Positions 27,926-36,122 of a DNA stretch of 36,122 bases are shown piece after piece (positions within the stretch are counted from its first letter, which is position 1; every line of letters begins with the position of its first letter). The notes under the pieces were generated by a model. It was given only the letters and a program-made list of their open reading frames with translations, searched no databases and had not been told where the DNA came from. Made by a program: the position numbers and the translations under genes. The DNA is from Alphaproteobacteria bacterium (lineage in GTDB: Bacteria; Pseudomonadota; Alphaproteobacteria; CADEGL01). The stretch lies in assembly GCA_026400755.1 (NCBI GenBank), contig JAPLOM010000004.1:30524-66645 (forward strand), read 5' to 3'.

Positions 27926-28804
27926 TCAGTCGTCCTGCGCCGCGGCCGCCTCTTCGCGGCGGAACGGGTGGGCCGGATAGACGCCCAGGATCTTCAGCTC
28001 GCGGCTGAAGAACGATAGCTCCTCCAGCGCCAGGCGCAGATTGCGCTCCTCCGGATGGCCCTCGACGTCGGCGTAGAACTGCGTCGCCGAGAAACGGCCG
28101 CCCAGCATGTAGCTTTCCAGCTTGGTCATGTTGACGCCGGTGGTGGCGAAACCGCCCGTGGCCTTGTAGAGCGCGGCCGGCACGTTGCGCACGCGGAAGA
28201 CGAACGTGGTCATCACCGGACCGCTGCCGGGCTTGGGCGTCACGGCCTCACGCGACATGACCATGAAGCGGGTCGTGTTGTGCTCGGCATCCTCGATATC
28301 GGAACGCAGGGTTTCGAGGCCATAGCGCTTGGCCGCCAAGCTTGAGGCGATGGCAGCCTGGCTTTTGTCGCCGCCCTTGGCCACATCGGCCGCGGCGCCC
28401 GCCGTGTCGGCATGGACGATGGCCTTTAGGCCCAACTCGCGGATCAGCTTGCGGCACTGCGACAGCGCGTGCACGTGGCTGTGCACCGTCTTGATGCTGT
28501 CGAGCGTGGCACCCTTGGGCGCCAGCAATTGGTGCGAGATGCGCTGGAAATGCTCGCCGATGATGTGCAGGCCCGAATCCGGCATCAGATGGTGGATGTC
28601 AGCGACGCGGCCTGCGACCGAGTTGTCGATCGGGATCATGGCCAGCTCGGCGCGCTTTTCGGTGACGGCGGCGAAGGCGTCCTCGAACGTCTCGCAGGGC
28701 AGCGTCGTCCAATCGGGATAGACGACGCTGCACGCCAGATCGGAATACGCGCCGTGCACGCCCTGGAAGGCGATGGTCTTGGCCGATCGTTCGGATTTCG
28801 CCAT
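27926..28804 (-). CDS. pheA: Prephenate dehydratase
   Basis: A 292-residue enzyme that converts prephenate to phenylpyruvate for phenylalanine synthesis; there is no chorismate mutase domain. The catalytic domain has FQGVHGAYSDLA (13-24), IPIDNSVAGRV (58-68), HSHVHALSQCRK (108-119), DTAGAAADVA and NTTRF (176-180; Thr178 and Phe180 of the TRF active site). The C-terminal ACT domain starts near 200 (TFVFRVRNVPAALYKATGGF) and has KLESYMLGG (228-236) where the classic phenylalanine-binding motif is ESRP. From memory ESYM-type is common in alphaproteobacteria. It lies 20 bases downstream of kdsB. Confidence 0.95.
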   Translation of the reverse strand: MAKSERSAKTIAFQGVHGAYSDLACSVVYPDWTTLPCETFEDAFAAVTEKRAELAMIPIDNSVAGRVADIHHLMPDSGLHIIGEHFQRISHQLLAPKGATLDSIKTVHSHVHALSQCRKLIRELGLKAIVHADTAGAAADVAKGGDKSQAAIASSLAAKRYGLETLRSDIEDAEHNTTRFMVMSREAVTPKPGSGPVMTTFVFRVRNVPAALYKATGGFATTGVNMTKLESYMLGGRFSATQFYADVEGHPEERNLRLALEELSFFSRELKILGVYPAHPFRREEAAAAQDD

Positions 28805-28824
28805 GGCGACGCCGTTTCTGCGAT

Positions 28825-29583
28825 TCAGTTTGACGGAGAGGAGTGCTTCGGAGCGAGCATCGTTCGCGCCCGCGCGAGGTCGGCCGGAGTATCGACACCG
28901 AGCGGAACGGTGTCAACGAACGCCACCTCGATGCGCATGCCGTTTTCCAGCGCGCGCAACTGCTCCAGCTTCTCGCGCTGTTCCAACGGGCTTGGCGGCA
29001 AGGACACGAAGCGCCGCAACGCCGCGCGGCGGAAACCGTAGAGGCCGATATGGTGATAGAGCGGCCCCTCGCCCCACGGCACGGGCTGGCGGCTGAAATA
29101 GAGCGCACGGCCACCCCCGGCACCCGGCGCGGCGGACACCACGGCCTTCACCACGCTGGACGCCGCGCGCTTCTCGGCGTCGCGGATCTCGACCGCCAGG
29201 GTGGCGATGTCGACCGAGGGCTGCGCCATGGCGGCCAGCACCACACGGACAAGCTTGGGGTCCAGCGTCGGAAGGTCGCCCTGGACGTTGAGGATGATGT
29301 CGTGGGCGCCCGCGGGATCGAGCCGTTCCACAGCCTCGTGCACCCGGTCGGAGCCCGAGGGATGATCCGGGCGGGTCAGGACGGCCTTGCCGCCCGCCCG
29401 CTCGACGGCCTCGGCGATCACGGGCTCGGCACAGGCCACGACCACAGGCCCGACCTCGGCCTCCATGGCCCGGCGCCAGACATGAACAATCATTGGGACC
29501 CCGCCGATATCGGCCAGCGGCTTGTCGGGCAGACGCGTGGACGCCATGCGGGCTGGAATGACGACGATAGGGTTCGTGGGCAC
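28825..29583 (-). CDS. kdsB: 3-deoxy-manno-octulosonate cytidylyltransferase (CMP-KDO synthetase)
   Basis: A 252-residue enzyme that activates KDO with CTP for lipopolysaccharide core synthesis. It starts [20 protein letters not shown] (6-25), the nucleotide-binding signature, and has [14 protein letters not shown] (71-84), [10 protein letters not shown] (96-105), [13 protein letters not shown] and [15 protein letters not shown], all standard. Its presence shows an LPS-type outer membrane. The start is GTG 29583, seven bases after GGTGGA; a GTG at 29595 is an alternative that would add four residues. A TATAAG at 29624-29619 could be its -10, though no good -35 accompanies it. First gene of the kdsB-pheA pair. 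Confidence 0.95.
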   Translation of the reverse strand: MPTNPIVVIPARMASTRLPDKPLADIGGVPMIVHVWRRAMEAEVGPVVVACAEPVIAEAVERAGGKAVLTRPDHPSGSDRVHEAVERLDPAGAHDIILNVQGDLPTLDPKLVRVVLAAMAQPSVDIATLAVEIRDAEKRAASSVVKAVVSAAPGAGGGRALYFSRQPVPWGEGPLYHHIGLYGFRRAALRRFVSLPPSPLEQREKLEQLRALENGMRIEVAFVDTVPLGVDTPADLARARTMLAPKHSSPSN

Positions 29584-29743
29584 GGGGTTTTCCACCGGAA
29601 ATCGAAGCCGGGCGCCACCTTATACCGGCCCCGCCCGCATCGAAAACCGATTGCCAACCCCTTACGCCATGTGGACAAAAACGGGGTGGGGCGGGTAATG
29701 TCGCCCCCGATTTCGCCCGCACTCTCGCCCGCCTGGGGACCCC

Positions 29744-30280
29744 ATGAACTCCTTCGAATTCAATAAGATCGCCGGTGCGTTCCTGATGTCGCTGTTGATC
29801 ATCACGGTGATCGGCCATATCGGGAACTTCATCATCCCCAAGCCGGTTGTGAGCCACGCGGACGCGGGCCACGAGGTCAACGCCGAAGCCCAGACGGCCG
29901 CCGCGCCCGAAGCGCCCGCGAAGCCGATCGCGGAGCTCCTGAAGACAGCCAGCGCCGAGGAAGGCGCCAAGGTCTTCAAGACCAAGTGCACGAGCTGCCA
30001 CAACTCGGAGAAGGGCGGCGCCAACAAGGTCGGACCCAACCTGTGGAACATCGTGGGCGACCAGAAGGGCGATCCGCACCTCAACTTCAACTTCTCCGAC
30101 GCCATGAAGGCCAAGGGCGGCACCTGGACCTACGACGACCTCAGCGCGTTCCTGATGAACCCGAAGGGCTTCATTCCGGGCACCCGCATGACCTTCGTCG
30201 GCCTGAAGAAGGACGAGGAGCGCGCGAACGTCATCGCCTTCATCCGCGCCCAGGCGGATTCGCCGAAGCCGCTGCCGTAA
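29744..30280 (+). CDS. cycM: Membrane-anchored cytochrome c (c552/CycM type)
   Basis: A 178-residue class I c-type cytochrome. The N-terminal span (about 11-31) acts as an uncleaved anchor; an Ala/Pro/Glu-rich linker (about 40-65) follows. The haem site is CTSCH (82-86), GPNLWNIVG (97-105) is the conserved post-haem stretch, and Met149 in PGTRMTFVG (145-153) is the sixth ligand. Such proteins carry electrons from the cytochrome bc1 complex to an aa3-type oxidase in the periplasm (family knowledge). It is 44 bases upstream of the phosphatase gene. Confidence 0.94.
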   Translation: MNSFEFNKIAGAFLMSLLIITVIGHIGNFIIPKPVVSHADAGHEVNAEAQTAAAPEAPAKPIAELLKTASAEEGAKVFKTKCTSCHNSEKGGANKVGPNLWNIVGDQKGDPHLNFNFSDAMKAKGGTWTYDDLSAFLMNPKGFIPGTRMTFVGLKKDEERANVIAFIRAQADSPKPLP

Positions 30281-30324
30281 GCCAGGCGTCCGCGCCGCCG
30301 GTTCGCGGCCAGGGAAACGGACGC

Positions 30325-31110
30325 ATGAACGACACCGCCTGCCCCGATCGCCTGATCGCGCTGACGCACCGCATGGCGGACGCGGCAGGCGCGATTGCGC
30401 GCCGCTATTTCCGCACCCCCTTCGACGTCATCTCCAAGGATGACGAAAGCCCGGTGACCATTGCCGACCGCGAGGTCGAGGCGGCCATCCGCAAGCTGAT
30501 CGCGGCCGAATGCCCGGATCACGGCATCATCGGCGAAGAGCACGGCACCGAGCGCGCGGACGCGGAGCATGTGTGGGTCATCGACCCCATCGACGGCACG
30601 CGCGCGTTCATCACCGGCATGCCTCTGTTCGGCACGCTGATCGCCCTGCTGCGCAACGGCAAGCCCATCCTGGGCGTGATCGACCAGCCGATCTCGAACG
30701 AACGCTGGATCGGCGCGGCCGGCCATCCGACGCTGTTCAACGGAAAGCCCGCGAAATGCCGGCCGTGTCCCGAACTGGCGGCGGCATCCCTGATGTCGAC
30801 CTCGCCGGACATGTATGACCCGCCCGCCAATGGCGCGCCCTTTCGCCGCCTGCGCCAGGCCGTGCGTTTCACCCGCTTCGGCGGCGATTGCTATGCCTTC
30901 GGCCTGTTGGCCAGCGGCTTCATCGACGTCATGACCGAGGCCATGCTGAAGCCCTACGACTATTGCGCGCTGGTGCCCGTGGTCGAGGGGGCCGGAGGCA
31001 AGATCACCGATTGGGAAGGCCGTCCGCTGGATTTGAAGTCCGATGGGCGCGTTCTGGCGGCGGGCGATCCGCGCGCCCACGAACAGGCGCTTAAAATCCT
31101 GCGCGGCTGA
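30325..31110 (+). CDS. hisN: Histidinol-phosphate phosphatase, inositol monophosphatase family (HisN-like)
   Basis: A 261-residue Mg2+-dependent phosphatase. Metal-site motifs are DESPVTIADRE (40-50), GIIGEEHG (67-74, with the Glu pair) and the strong WVIDPIDGTRAFITG (84-98). The C-terminal motif KPYDYCALVPVVEGAGG replaces the usual WD by YDY. The SPVT-AD pattern places it in the HisN-like branch that hydrolyses histidinol phosphate; inositol monophosphate remains possible. ATG 30325 has AGGGAAAC about 8 bases upstream; the frame is open further back over cycM but not needed. It lies between cycM and yejA on the same strand. Confidence 0.83.
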   Translation: MNDTACPDRLIALTHRMADAAGAIARRYFRTPFDVISKDDESPVTIADREVEAAIRKLIAAECPDHGIIGEEHGTERADAEHVWVIDPIDGTRAFITGMPLFGTLIALLRNGKPILGVIDQPISNERWIGAAGHPTLFNGKPAKCRPCPELAAASLMSTSPDMYDPPANGAPFRRLRQAVRFTRFGGDCYAFGLLASGFIDVMTEAMLKPYDYCALVPVVEGAGGKITDWEGRPLDLKSDGRVLAAGDPRAHEQALKILRG

Positions 31111-31171
31111 CAATACTTAAAGTCCGCCAGCCTTGCGGCACCAGACGGGAGTTTCTAGGCTTCCGCCCGTC

Positions 31172-33019
31172 ATGCGTTTTGCCCGCGCCGCCGCCGTACT
31201 TCTTCTAGTCGCAGCGTCGAGCGCCAGCGCCGCCGACGGCAGTGTGACCAAAAGCTATGGCATCGCGATCCATGGCGGCCCGGGCTATCCCGCCGACTTC
31301 ACCCATTTCCGCTATGTCGATCCCAACGCGCCCAAGGGCGGCACGATCCGCCTGTCGGCGTTCGGCACCTACGACAGCCTTAATCCCTTCGTCCTCAAGG
31401 GCACGCCCGCGCCACCGGGAGGCGTGTTCGAGACGCTGATGACCTCGTCCGGCGACGAGGCCAATACCGAATACGGGTTGATCGCGGAATCGATCGAAAC
31501 GCCGGCCGATCGTTCCTGGGCGATTTTCAACCTTCGGCCTGAGGCGCGCTGGCATGACGGCAAGCCGATCACCGCCGACGACGTCGTGTTCTCCTTCGAG
31601 ATCATCAAGTCGAAGGGGCATCCGCAATATCGCGCCTATTACAAGAACGTGACCAAGGCCGAAAAGCTGGGGCCCTTGCGCGTGAAGTTCAGCTTCACGG
31701 GCGGCGAGAACCAGGAATTGCCGGTGATCATCGGCCAGCTTCCCGTGCTGCCCAAGCATTATTGGGAAGGCCGCGAATTCGCCCGCGCCACCTTGGAGCC
31801 GCCGCTCGGCAGCGGCCCATACAAGGTCGAACAGATCGATCCCGGGCGTTCGATCACCTTCCGCCGCGTCGAAAACTACTGGGGCGCCAAACTGCCCGTC
31901 CGCATGGGAACGTCGAACTTCGACGTCATGCGCTACGAGTATTACCGCGATCGCACGGTGCAGCGCGAAGCCTTCAAGGCCGGCGAGTTCGACCTGTTTT
32001 TAGAAAACACGGCCAAGGATTGGGCGCTCTCCTACGACTTCCCCGCCCTGCGCGCAGGTCTGGTGAAGAAGGAGGAAATCCGCCACGAGTTGCCCTCGGG
32101 CATGCAAGGGTTCGCCTTCAACGCGCGGCGCACGCTGTTCAAGGACGTGCGCGTGCGCCAGGCGCTGGGCGAAGTGTTCGATTTCGCGTGGATGAACAAG
32201 GCGCTGTTCTTCGGCCAGTACACGCGGTCCAACAGCTACTTCACGAACTCCGAGCTGGCCTCAAACGGCCTGCCGAGCCCGGCGGAGCTGAAGATCCTGG
32301 AGCCCTATCGCGGCCGCATCCCGGAACAGGTCTTCACCCAGGAATACAAGGTGCCGGCGACGGACGGCAGCGGAAACATCCGCGACAACATGCGCCGCGC
32401 CTTCGCGCTGCTGAAGGAAGCCGGCTGGATCGTTCGTGACGGCAAGCTGGTCAACCAGGAAACGGGTCAGCCCTTCGAGTTCGAGCTTTTGCTCGATTCG
32501 CCGGCCTTCGAGCGCGTGGGCCTGACCTTCGCGCGCAATCTGAAGCGGTTGGGTATCACGATGCGAATCCGCACCGTGGACACGGCCCAGTACCAGCGGC
32601 GCATCGACAATTTCGATTTCGACATGACGGTCGAAGTGTTCGCCCAATCCCTTTCGCCCGGCAACGAACAGCGCGATTTCTGGGGCTCGCTGGCGGCAAG
32701 CGAGCCGGGCAGCCGCAACATCGTCGGCATCAAAGACCCCGTCGTCGACGCGCTGGTCGACATCCTGATCGCGGCACCCGACCGTCAAAGCCTGATCGAC
32801 CGCACCCGCGCGCTCGACCGCGTCCTGCTGTGGAACTTCTACGTCATCCCCAACTGGCACAGCCGGACCTTTCGTGTGATCTATTGGGACAAATTCGGCC
32901 ATCCGCCGGTGGCGCCGAAATACGACTTCGGCTTGAGCGGCTGGTGGATCGACGACCAAAAAGCCGCCACGCTGACCGAGCGCCAACGCGCCCTGCAAGC
33001 GCAAGAGAAGAAGAAGTAG
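31172..33019 (+). CDS. yejA: Peptide ABC transporter substrate-binding protein YejA
   Basis: A 615-residue periplasmic protein of the SBP_bac_5 family. A signal peptide ([20 protein letters not shown], cut before ADGS) precedes the mature domain: [71 protein letters not shown] (the family signature) and [14 protein letters not shown]. The Yej subgroup is known for uptake of peptides, including microcin C in E. coli. The start at ATG 31172 gives the signal peptide; upstream codons in frame would not. First gene of yejABEF, 61 bases after hisN. I found no clear promoter in that gap. Confidence 0.93.
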   Translation: MRFARAAAVLLLVAASSASAADGSVTKSYGIAIHGGPGYPADFTHFRYVDPNAPKGGTIRLSAFGTYDSLNPFVLKGTPAPPGGVFETLMTSSGDEANTEYGLIAESIETPADRSWAIFNLRPEARWHDGKPITADDVVFSFEIIKSKGHPQYRAYYKNVTKAEKLGPLRVKFSFTGGENQELPVIIGQLPVLPKHYWEGREFARATLEPPLGSGPYKVEQIDPGRSITFRRVENYWGAKLPVRMGTSNFDVMRYEYYRDRTVQREAFKAGEFDLFLENTAKDWALSYDFPALRAGLVKKEEIRHELPSGMQGFAFNARRTLFKDVRVRQALGEVFDFAWMNKALFFGQYTRSNSYFTNSELASNGLPSPAELKILEPYRGRIPEQVFTQEYKVPATDGSGNIRDNMRRAFALLKEAGWIVRDGKLVNQETGQPFEFELLLDSPAFERVGLTFARNLKRLGITMRIRTVDTAQYQRRIDNFDFDMTVEVFAQSLSPGNEQRDFWGSLAASEPGSRNIVGIKDPVVDALVDILIAAPDRQSLIDRTRALDRVLLWNFYVIPNWHSRTFRVIYWDKFGHPPVAPKYDFGLSGWWIDDQKAATLTERQRALQAQEKKK

Positions 33020-33026
33020 CCGCCCG

Positions 33027-34148
33027 ATGCTGGCCTATATGATTCGGCGCCTTCTCTTCGTGATCCCCACGCTGCTGGGAATCATGGTGATCAATTTCGT
33101 CATCGTTCAGGCCGCTCCGGGCGGGCCGGTCGAGCAGATGATCGCCCAGATTCAGGGCCGCGGCTCGGAAGCCACCGCCCGGGTCTCGGGCTCGGCCCAA
33201 GGCGACACGGCGGCGCCGTCGTCGGCCAACACCACGAGCCAGCCATCGTCGTCCGATGGAAGCAGCCGCTATCGCGGCGCGCGCGGCCTGGACCCCGAAT
33301 TCATCAAGGAGCTGGAGCGGCTCTATGGCTTCGACAAGCCGCCGGGCGAGCGCTTCATCTTGATGCTGCGCAACTATGCCATGTTCGATTTCGGCAAGAG
33401 CTTCTTCCGCGACCGGCCCGTGATCGACCTGGTGATCGAAAAGCTGCCGGTTTCGATCTCGATCGGCGTCTGGACCACGCTTCTTGTCTATCTGATCTCG
33501 ATCCCGTTGGGCATCGCCAAGGCCGTGCGCGACGGTTCGCGCTTCGATATGTGGACCAGCGCCGTGATCGTGGTGGGCTACGCGGTGCCCAGCTTCCTGT
33601 TCGCGATCCTGTTGGTCGTGTTGTTCGCGGGCGGCAGCTTCTTCTCCTGGTTCCCCTTGCGCGGCCTCGTGTCCGAAGGCTGGCGCGCCATGCCCTGGTC
33701 CACGCTGGTGCTGGACTATCTCTGGCACATGGTTTTGCCCGTGACGGCCTTGGTCATCGGCGGTTTCGCCGGCCTGACCATGCTGACCAAGAACTCGTTT
33801 CTGGAAGAGATCAACAAGAACTATGTGGTGACGGCCCGCGCCAAAGGCTTGGACGAGCGGCGCGTCCTGTTCGGCCACGTCTTCCGCAACGCGATGATCA
33901 TCGTGATCGCGGGATTCCCCTCGGCCTTCATCGGCATCCTGTTCACGGGCGCGCTCCTGATCGAGATCATCTTCTCGCTCGATGGGCTGGGCCTGCTGGG
34001 CTACGAGGCCGCGCTCGGGCGCGACTATCCCGTGATGTTCGGCACGCTCTACTTCTTCACCCTGCTGGGCCTCATCATGGGCATCGTGCGCGACGTGACC
34101 TATGTGATGGTCGACCCGCGCATCGATTTCGAAAGCCGGGAGACCTAG
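33027..34148 (+). CDS. yejB: Peptide ABC transporter permease YejB
   Basis: A 373-residue inner-membrane permease. It begins with the usual [20 protein letters not shown] span, then has a long periplasmic stretch (residues about 32-110), which includes a Ser/Thr/Gly/Ala-rich segment (about 45-82) before [20 protein letters not shown]. The later spans and the EAA loop (around [20 protein letters not shown], followed by VFRNA) contact the ATPase. It ends with VDPRIDF, typical of the family. It starts 7 bases after yejA and abuts yejE directly. Confidence 0.95.
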   Translation: MLAYMIRRLLFVIPTLLGIMVINFVIVQAAPGGPVEQMIAQIQGRGSEATARVSGSAQGDTAAPSSANTTSQPSSSDGSSRYRGARGLDPEFIKELERLYGFDKPPGERFILMLRNYAMFDFGKSFFRDRPVIDLVIEKLPVSISIGVWTTLLVYLISIPLGIAKAVRDGSRFDMWTSAVIVVGYAVPSFLFAILLVVLFAGGSFFSWFPLRGLVSEGWRAMPWSTLVLDYLWHMVLPVTALVIGGFAGLTMLTKNSFLEEINKNYVVTARAKGLDERRVLFGHVFRNAMIIVIAGFPSAFIGILFTGALLIEIIFSLDGLGLLGYEAALGRDYPVMFGTLYFFTLLGLIMGIVRDVTYVMVDPRIDFESRET

Positions 34149-35198
34149 ATGGCGGCCGGTCGCTTCCTCGGCTTCAAGATCACGCCCCTGACGCGCCGGC
34201 GGATCGACAATTTCCGCGCCAACCGGCGCGGCGTCTGGTCGTTGTGGCTGTTCCTGTTTCTGTTCGTGGGCAGCCTGTTCGCCGAGTTCATCGCGAACGA
34301 CAAGCCTTTCCTCGTTTATTACGACGGCGGCTTCTATATGCCGATCTTCGAGGCCTATCCCGAAACCACGTTCGGTGGCGAGTTCCCGACCGAAACGGAT
34401 TACCAAGACGCCGCTGTCCGGCAACTGATTCACGATAAGGGCTGGATGCTGAACCCGCTGATCCCCTTCAGCTATGGCACCATCATCCTGGATTTGGGGC
34501 GGCCCGCGCCCACGCCGCCCTCCTCGCGCAACTGGCTGGGGACCGACGACCAGGCGCGCGACGTGCTGGCCCGCCTGATTTACGGCTTCCGCATCTCGGT
34601 CCTGTTCGGCCTGACGTTGACCTTCTTCAGCTCGATCGTCGGCGTCGCGGCGGGCGCCATCCAGGGCTATTTCGGCGGCTGGACCGACCTTCTGTTCCAG
34701 CGCTTCATGGAAGTGTGGGAGGGCATGCCGACCCTCTATTTGCTGATCATCCTGGCCAGCATCGTGGAGCCCAATTTCTGGTGGCTCCTGCTGCTGATGC
34801 TGCTGTTCAGTTGGATGAGCCTGGTGGGTGTGGTGCGCGCCGAGTTCCTGCGCGCGCGCAATTTCGATTACGTGCGCGCGGCCCGTGCGCTGGGCGTCCG
34901 CAACCGGGTGATCATGTTCAAGCACATGCTGCCCAACGCCATGGTGGCTACGCTGACCTTCCTGCCCTTCATCACCAGCGGCTCGATCACCACCCTGACC
35001 TCGCTCGACTTCCTGGGTTTCGGCATGCCGCCAGGCGCGGCATCGCTCGGTGAGCTTCTGTCCCAGGGCAAGGCCAATCTGCAGGCGCCCTGGCTCGGCC
35101 TGACCGGGTTCTTCGTGCTGGCGCTTGTCCTGTCGCTTCTGGTCTTTATCGGCGAGGCCGCGCGCGACGCCTTCGACCCGAGGAAGACGCTGCGATGA
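34149..35198 (+). CDS. yejE: Peptide ABC transporter permease YejE
   Basis: A 349-residue permease that pairs with YejB. It opens with ITPLTRRRIDNFRANRRGVW and one span, then a periplasmic section with the Yej-specific DGGFYMPIFEAYPETTFGGE and NPLIPFSYGTI, then NWLGTDDQARDVLARLIYGF, the common DppC/OppC entry to the core. The EAA loop lies around LRARNFDYVRAARALGVRN and KHMLPNA. It ends [15 protein letters not shown]. The ATG follows the yejB stop with no gap, and its own stop overlaps the yejF ATG by four bases (ATGA). Confidence 0.95.
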   Translation: MAAGRFLGFKITPLTRRRIDNFRANRRGVWSLWLFLFLFVGSLFAEFIANDKPFLVYYDGGFYMPIFEAYPETTFGGEFPTETDYQDAAVRQLIHDKGWMLNPLIPFSYGTIILDLGRPAPTPPSSRNWLGTDDQARDVLARLIYGFRISVLFGLTLTFFSSIVGVAAGAIQGYFGGWTDLLFQRFMEVWEGMPTLYLLIILASIVEPNFWWLLLLMLLFSWMSLVGVVRAEFLRARNFDYVRAARALGVRNRVIMFKHMLPNAMVATLTFLPFITSGSITTLTSLDFLGFGMPPGAASLGELLSQGKANLQAPWLGLTGFFVLALVLSLLVFIGEAARDAFDPRKTLR

Positions 35199-36122
35199 CC
35201 GCCCCCCTTCTTCAGGTCCGGAACCTTTCCGTCGCCTTCCATGTCGGCGAGCGCACGGTGGACGCCGTGCGCGGCGTGTCGTTCGACGTCGCCAAGGGCG
35301 AGACGCTGGCGCTTGTGGGCGAAAGCGGCTCCGGCAAATCGGTCACCGCGCTGTCGATCCTCCAGCTCCTGCCCTATCCCATGGCGCGCCACGGCGCGGG
35401 CTCGTCGATCCTGTTCGACGGCAAGGAGATGGTGGGTGCCAAGCCGGAGACGTTGCGCCGGATGCGCGGCAACCGCGTCGCGATGGTGCCGCAGGAGCCG
35501 ATGACGTCGCTCAACCCCCTGCACACGATCGAGCGGCAGGTGGGTGAGGTTCTCATCATCCACAAGAAGCTGGGTGCTGTGGCCGTGCGTGCGTGCGTCC
35601 TGGAGCTTTTGCATCTGGTTGGTCTGAACGATGCCGAGCGCCGCCTGAGCGCCTATCCGCATGAATTGTCTGGCGGACAGCGCCAGCGCGTCATGATCGC
35701 CATGGCCTTGGCCAACGAGCCCGACCTTCTGATCGCCGACGAGCCGACCACGGCGCTGGACGTCACCATCCAGGCCCAGATCCTGAAGCTTTTGAACGAG
35801 CTGCAGGCCAAGCTGGGCATGGCCATGCTGTTCATCACCCACGACCTGGCCATCGTGCGGAAGATGGCCAAGCACGTGATGGTGATGAAGGACGGCGAAG
35901 CCGTCGAGGCGGGCCTCTTGGCCGACGTGTTCGCCCATCCCAAGCACGATTACACCAAGCGCCTTCTCGCGGCCGAGCCGCGCGGCGCGCCGGCACGGCC
36001 GGCGTCCGACGCGCCTGAGGTGATGGCGGCCGACAACCTGAAAGTCTGGTTCCCGATCAAGAAAGGCGTCCTGCGGCGCACCGTCGATCATGTGCGCGCG
36101 GTCGACGGCATCGACATCCGCA
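35195..36122 (+). CDS. yejF: Peptide ABC transporter ATPase YejF (partial, cut by window end)
   Basis: The first 309 codons are present and the frame is open to the last base. The first ATPase domain is complete: Walker A GESGSGKS (42-49), the Q-loop region [12 protein letters not shown], the ABC signature [15 protein letters not shown], Walker [14 protein letters not shown] and the switch histidine in FITHDL. Then comes [14 protein letters not shown], typical of Opp/Dpp ATPases, and the start of a second ATPase domain ([20 protein letters not shown] onward). YejF carries two fused ATPase domains, about 530 residues in total, so roughly 220 residues lie beyond the window. It energises YejA/B/E uptake. 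Confidence 0.95.
   Translation, partial: MTAPLLQVRNLSVAFHVGERTVDAVRGVSFDVAKGETLALVGESGSGKSVTALSILQLLPYPMARHGAGSSILFDGKEMVGAKPETLRRMRGNRVAMVPQEPMTSLNPLHTIERQVGEVLIIHKKLGAVAVRACVLELLHLVGLNDAERRLSAYPHELSGGQRQRVMIAMALANEPDLLIADEPTTALDVTIQAQILKLLNELQAKLGMAMLFITHDLAIVRKMAKHVMVMKDGEAVEAGLLADVFAHPKHDYTKRLLAAEPRGAPARPASDAPEVMAADNLKVWFPIKKGVLRRTVDHVRAVDGIDIR

Noticed and set aside
32844..34925. A 693-codon open frame on the minus strand opposite yejA, yejB and yejE
   Set aside because: Its composition (repeated His, Asp, Gln, Glu, Arg) is the mirror of the real coding strand and it holds no domain motif; yej genes are certain.

Overview
This is a GC-rich, tightly packed stretch of core chromosome. The gene content and order point to an alphaproteobacterium, probably of the Rhodospirillales kind. 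The evidence is the run rpmH-rnpA-yidD-yidC-engB-argB, the succinylase-route genes dapD-dapE, a def-fmt-truA operon, a dnaX-ybaB-recR operon with the SRP RNA just upstream, a membrane-anchored cytochrome c552 (cycM type) and a yejABEF peptide transporter. I see no insertion sequences, prophage genes, CRISPR arrays or toxin-antitoxin loci. The assignment rests on recognition of gene families and order, not on a database search.

Layout. 1-2185: a minus-strand Na+/H+ antiporter-like gene that looks broken by an internal deletion, tRNA-Arg(ACG), and an uncharacterised coiled-coil lipoprotein closed by a strong terminator. 2270-5372: gpt and an EamA transporter facing the pantothenate pair panB-panC. 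5564-8518: gamma-glutamyltransferase and an RlmI-type methyltransferase. 8515-12084: a minus-strand operon of a TVP38/TMEM64 membrane protein, a mercuric-reductase-like flavoprotein and an orphan sensor kinase. 12197-19828: a long plus-strand series from a good sigma-70 promoter: L34, RNase P protein, YidD, YidC and EngB (ribosome, RNase P and membrane-insertion functions), then argB, a HAD nucleotidase, dapD, dapE and an unknown membrane protein. 19825-22041: def, fmt, truA on the minus strand. 22163-23275: rmuC. 23272-26884: SRP RNA, dnaX, ybaB, recR and an SDR enzyme on the minus strand. 27007-29583: nudC facing kdsB-pheA. 29744 to the end: cycM, a hisN-like phosphatase and yejA-yejB-yejE-yejF, with yejF running off the window.

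How the genes work together. Several groups are functional units: panB/panC (two steps of pantothenate synthesis), dapD/dapE (lysine and diaminopimelate), def/fmt (N-formyl-methionine handling), dnaX/ybaB/recR (replication and repair), SRP RNA and YidC (membrane protein insertion), and YejABEF (peptide uptake). Genes within operons often overlap by 1 or 4 bases. Four of the five convergent gene pairs also overlap by exactly 4 bases at their stop codons, leaving no room for intergenic terminators.

No clearly new system is visible. The observations most worth a second look are the disrupted antiporter, the repeated stop-on-stop overlaps, the TVP38-flavoprotein-kinase operon, and the lipoprotein with a possible degenerate OmpA-like domain. 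No gene-free stretch exceeds 300 bases; the longest, 764-1014, holds only a candidate promoter and a short inverted repeat.
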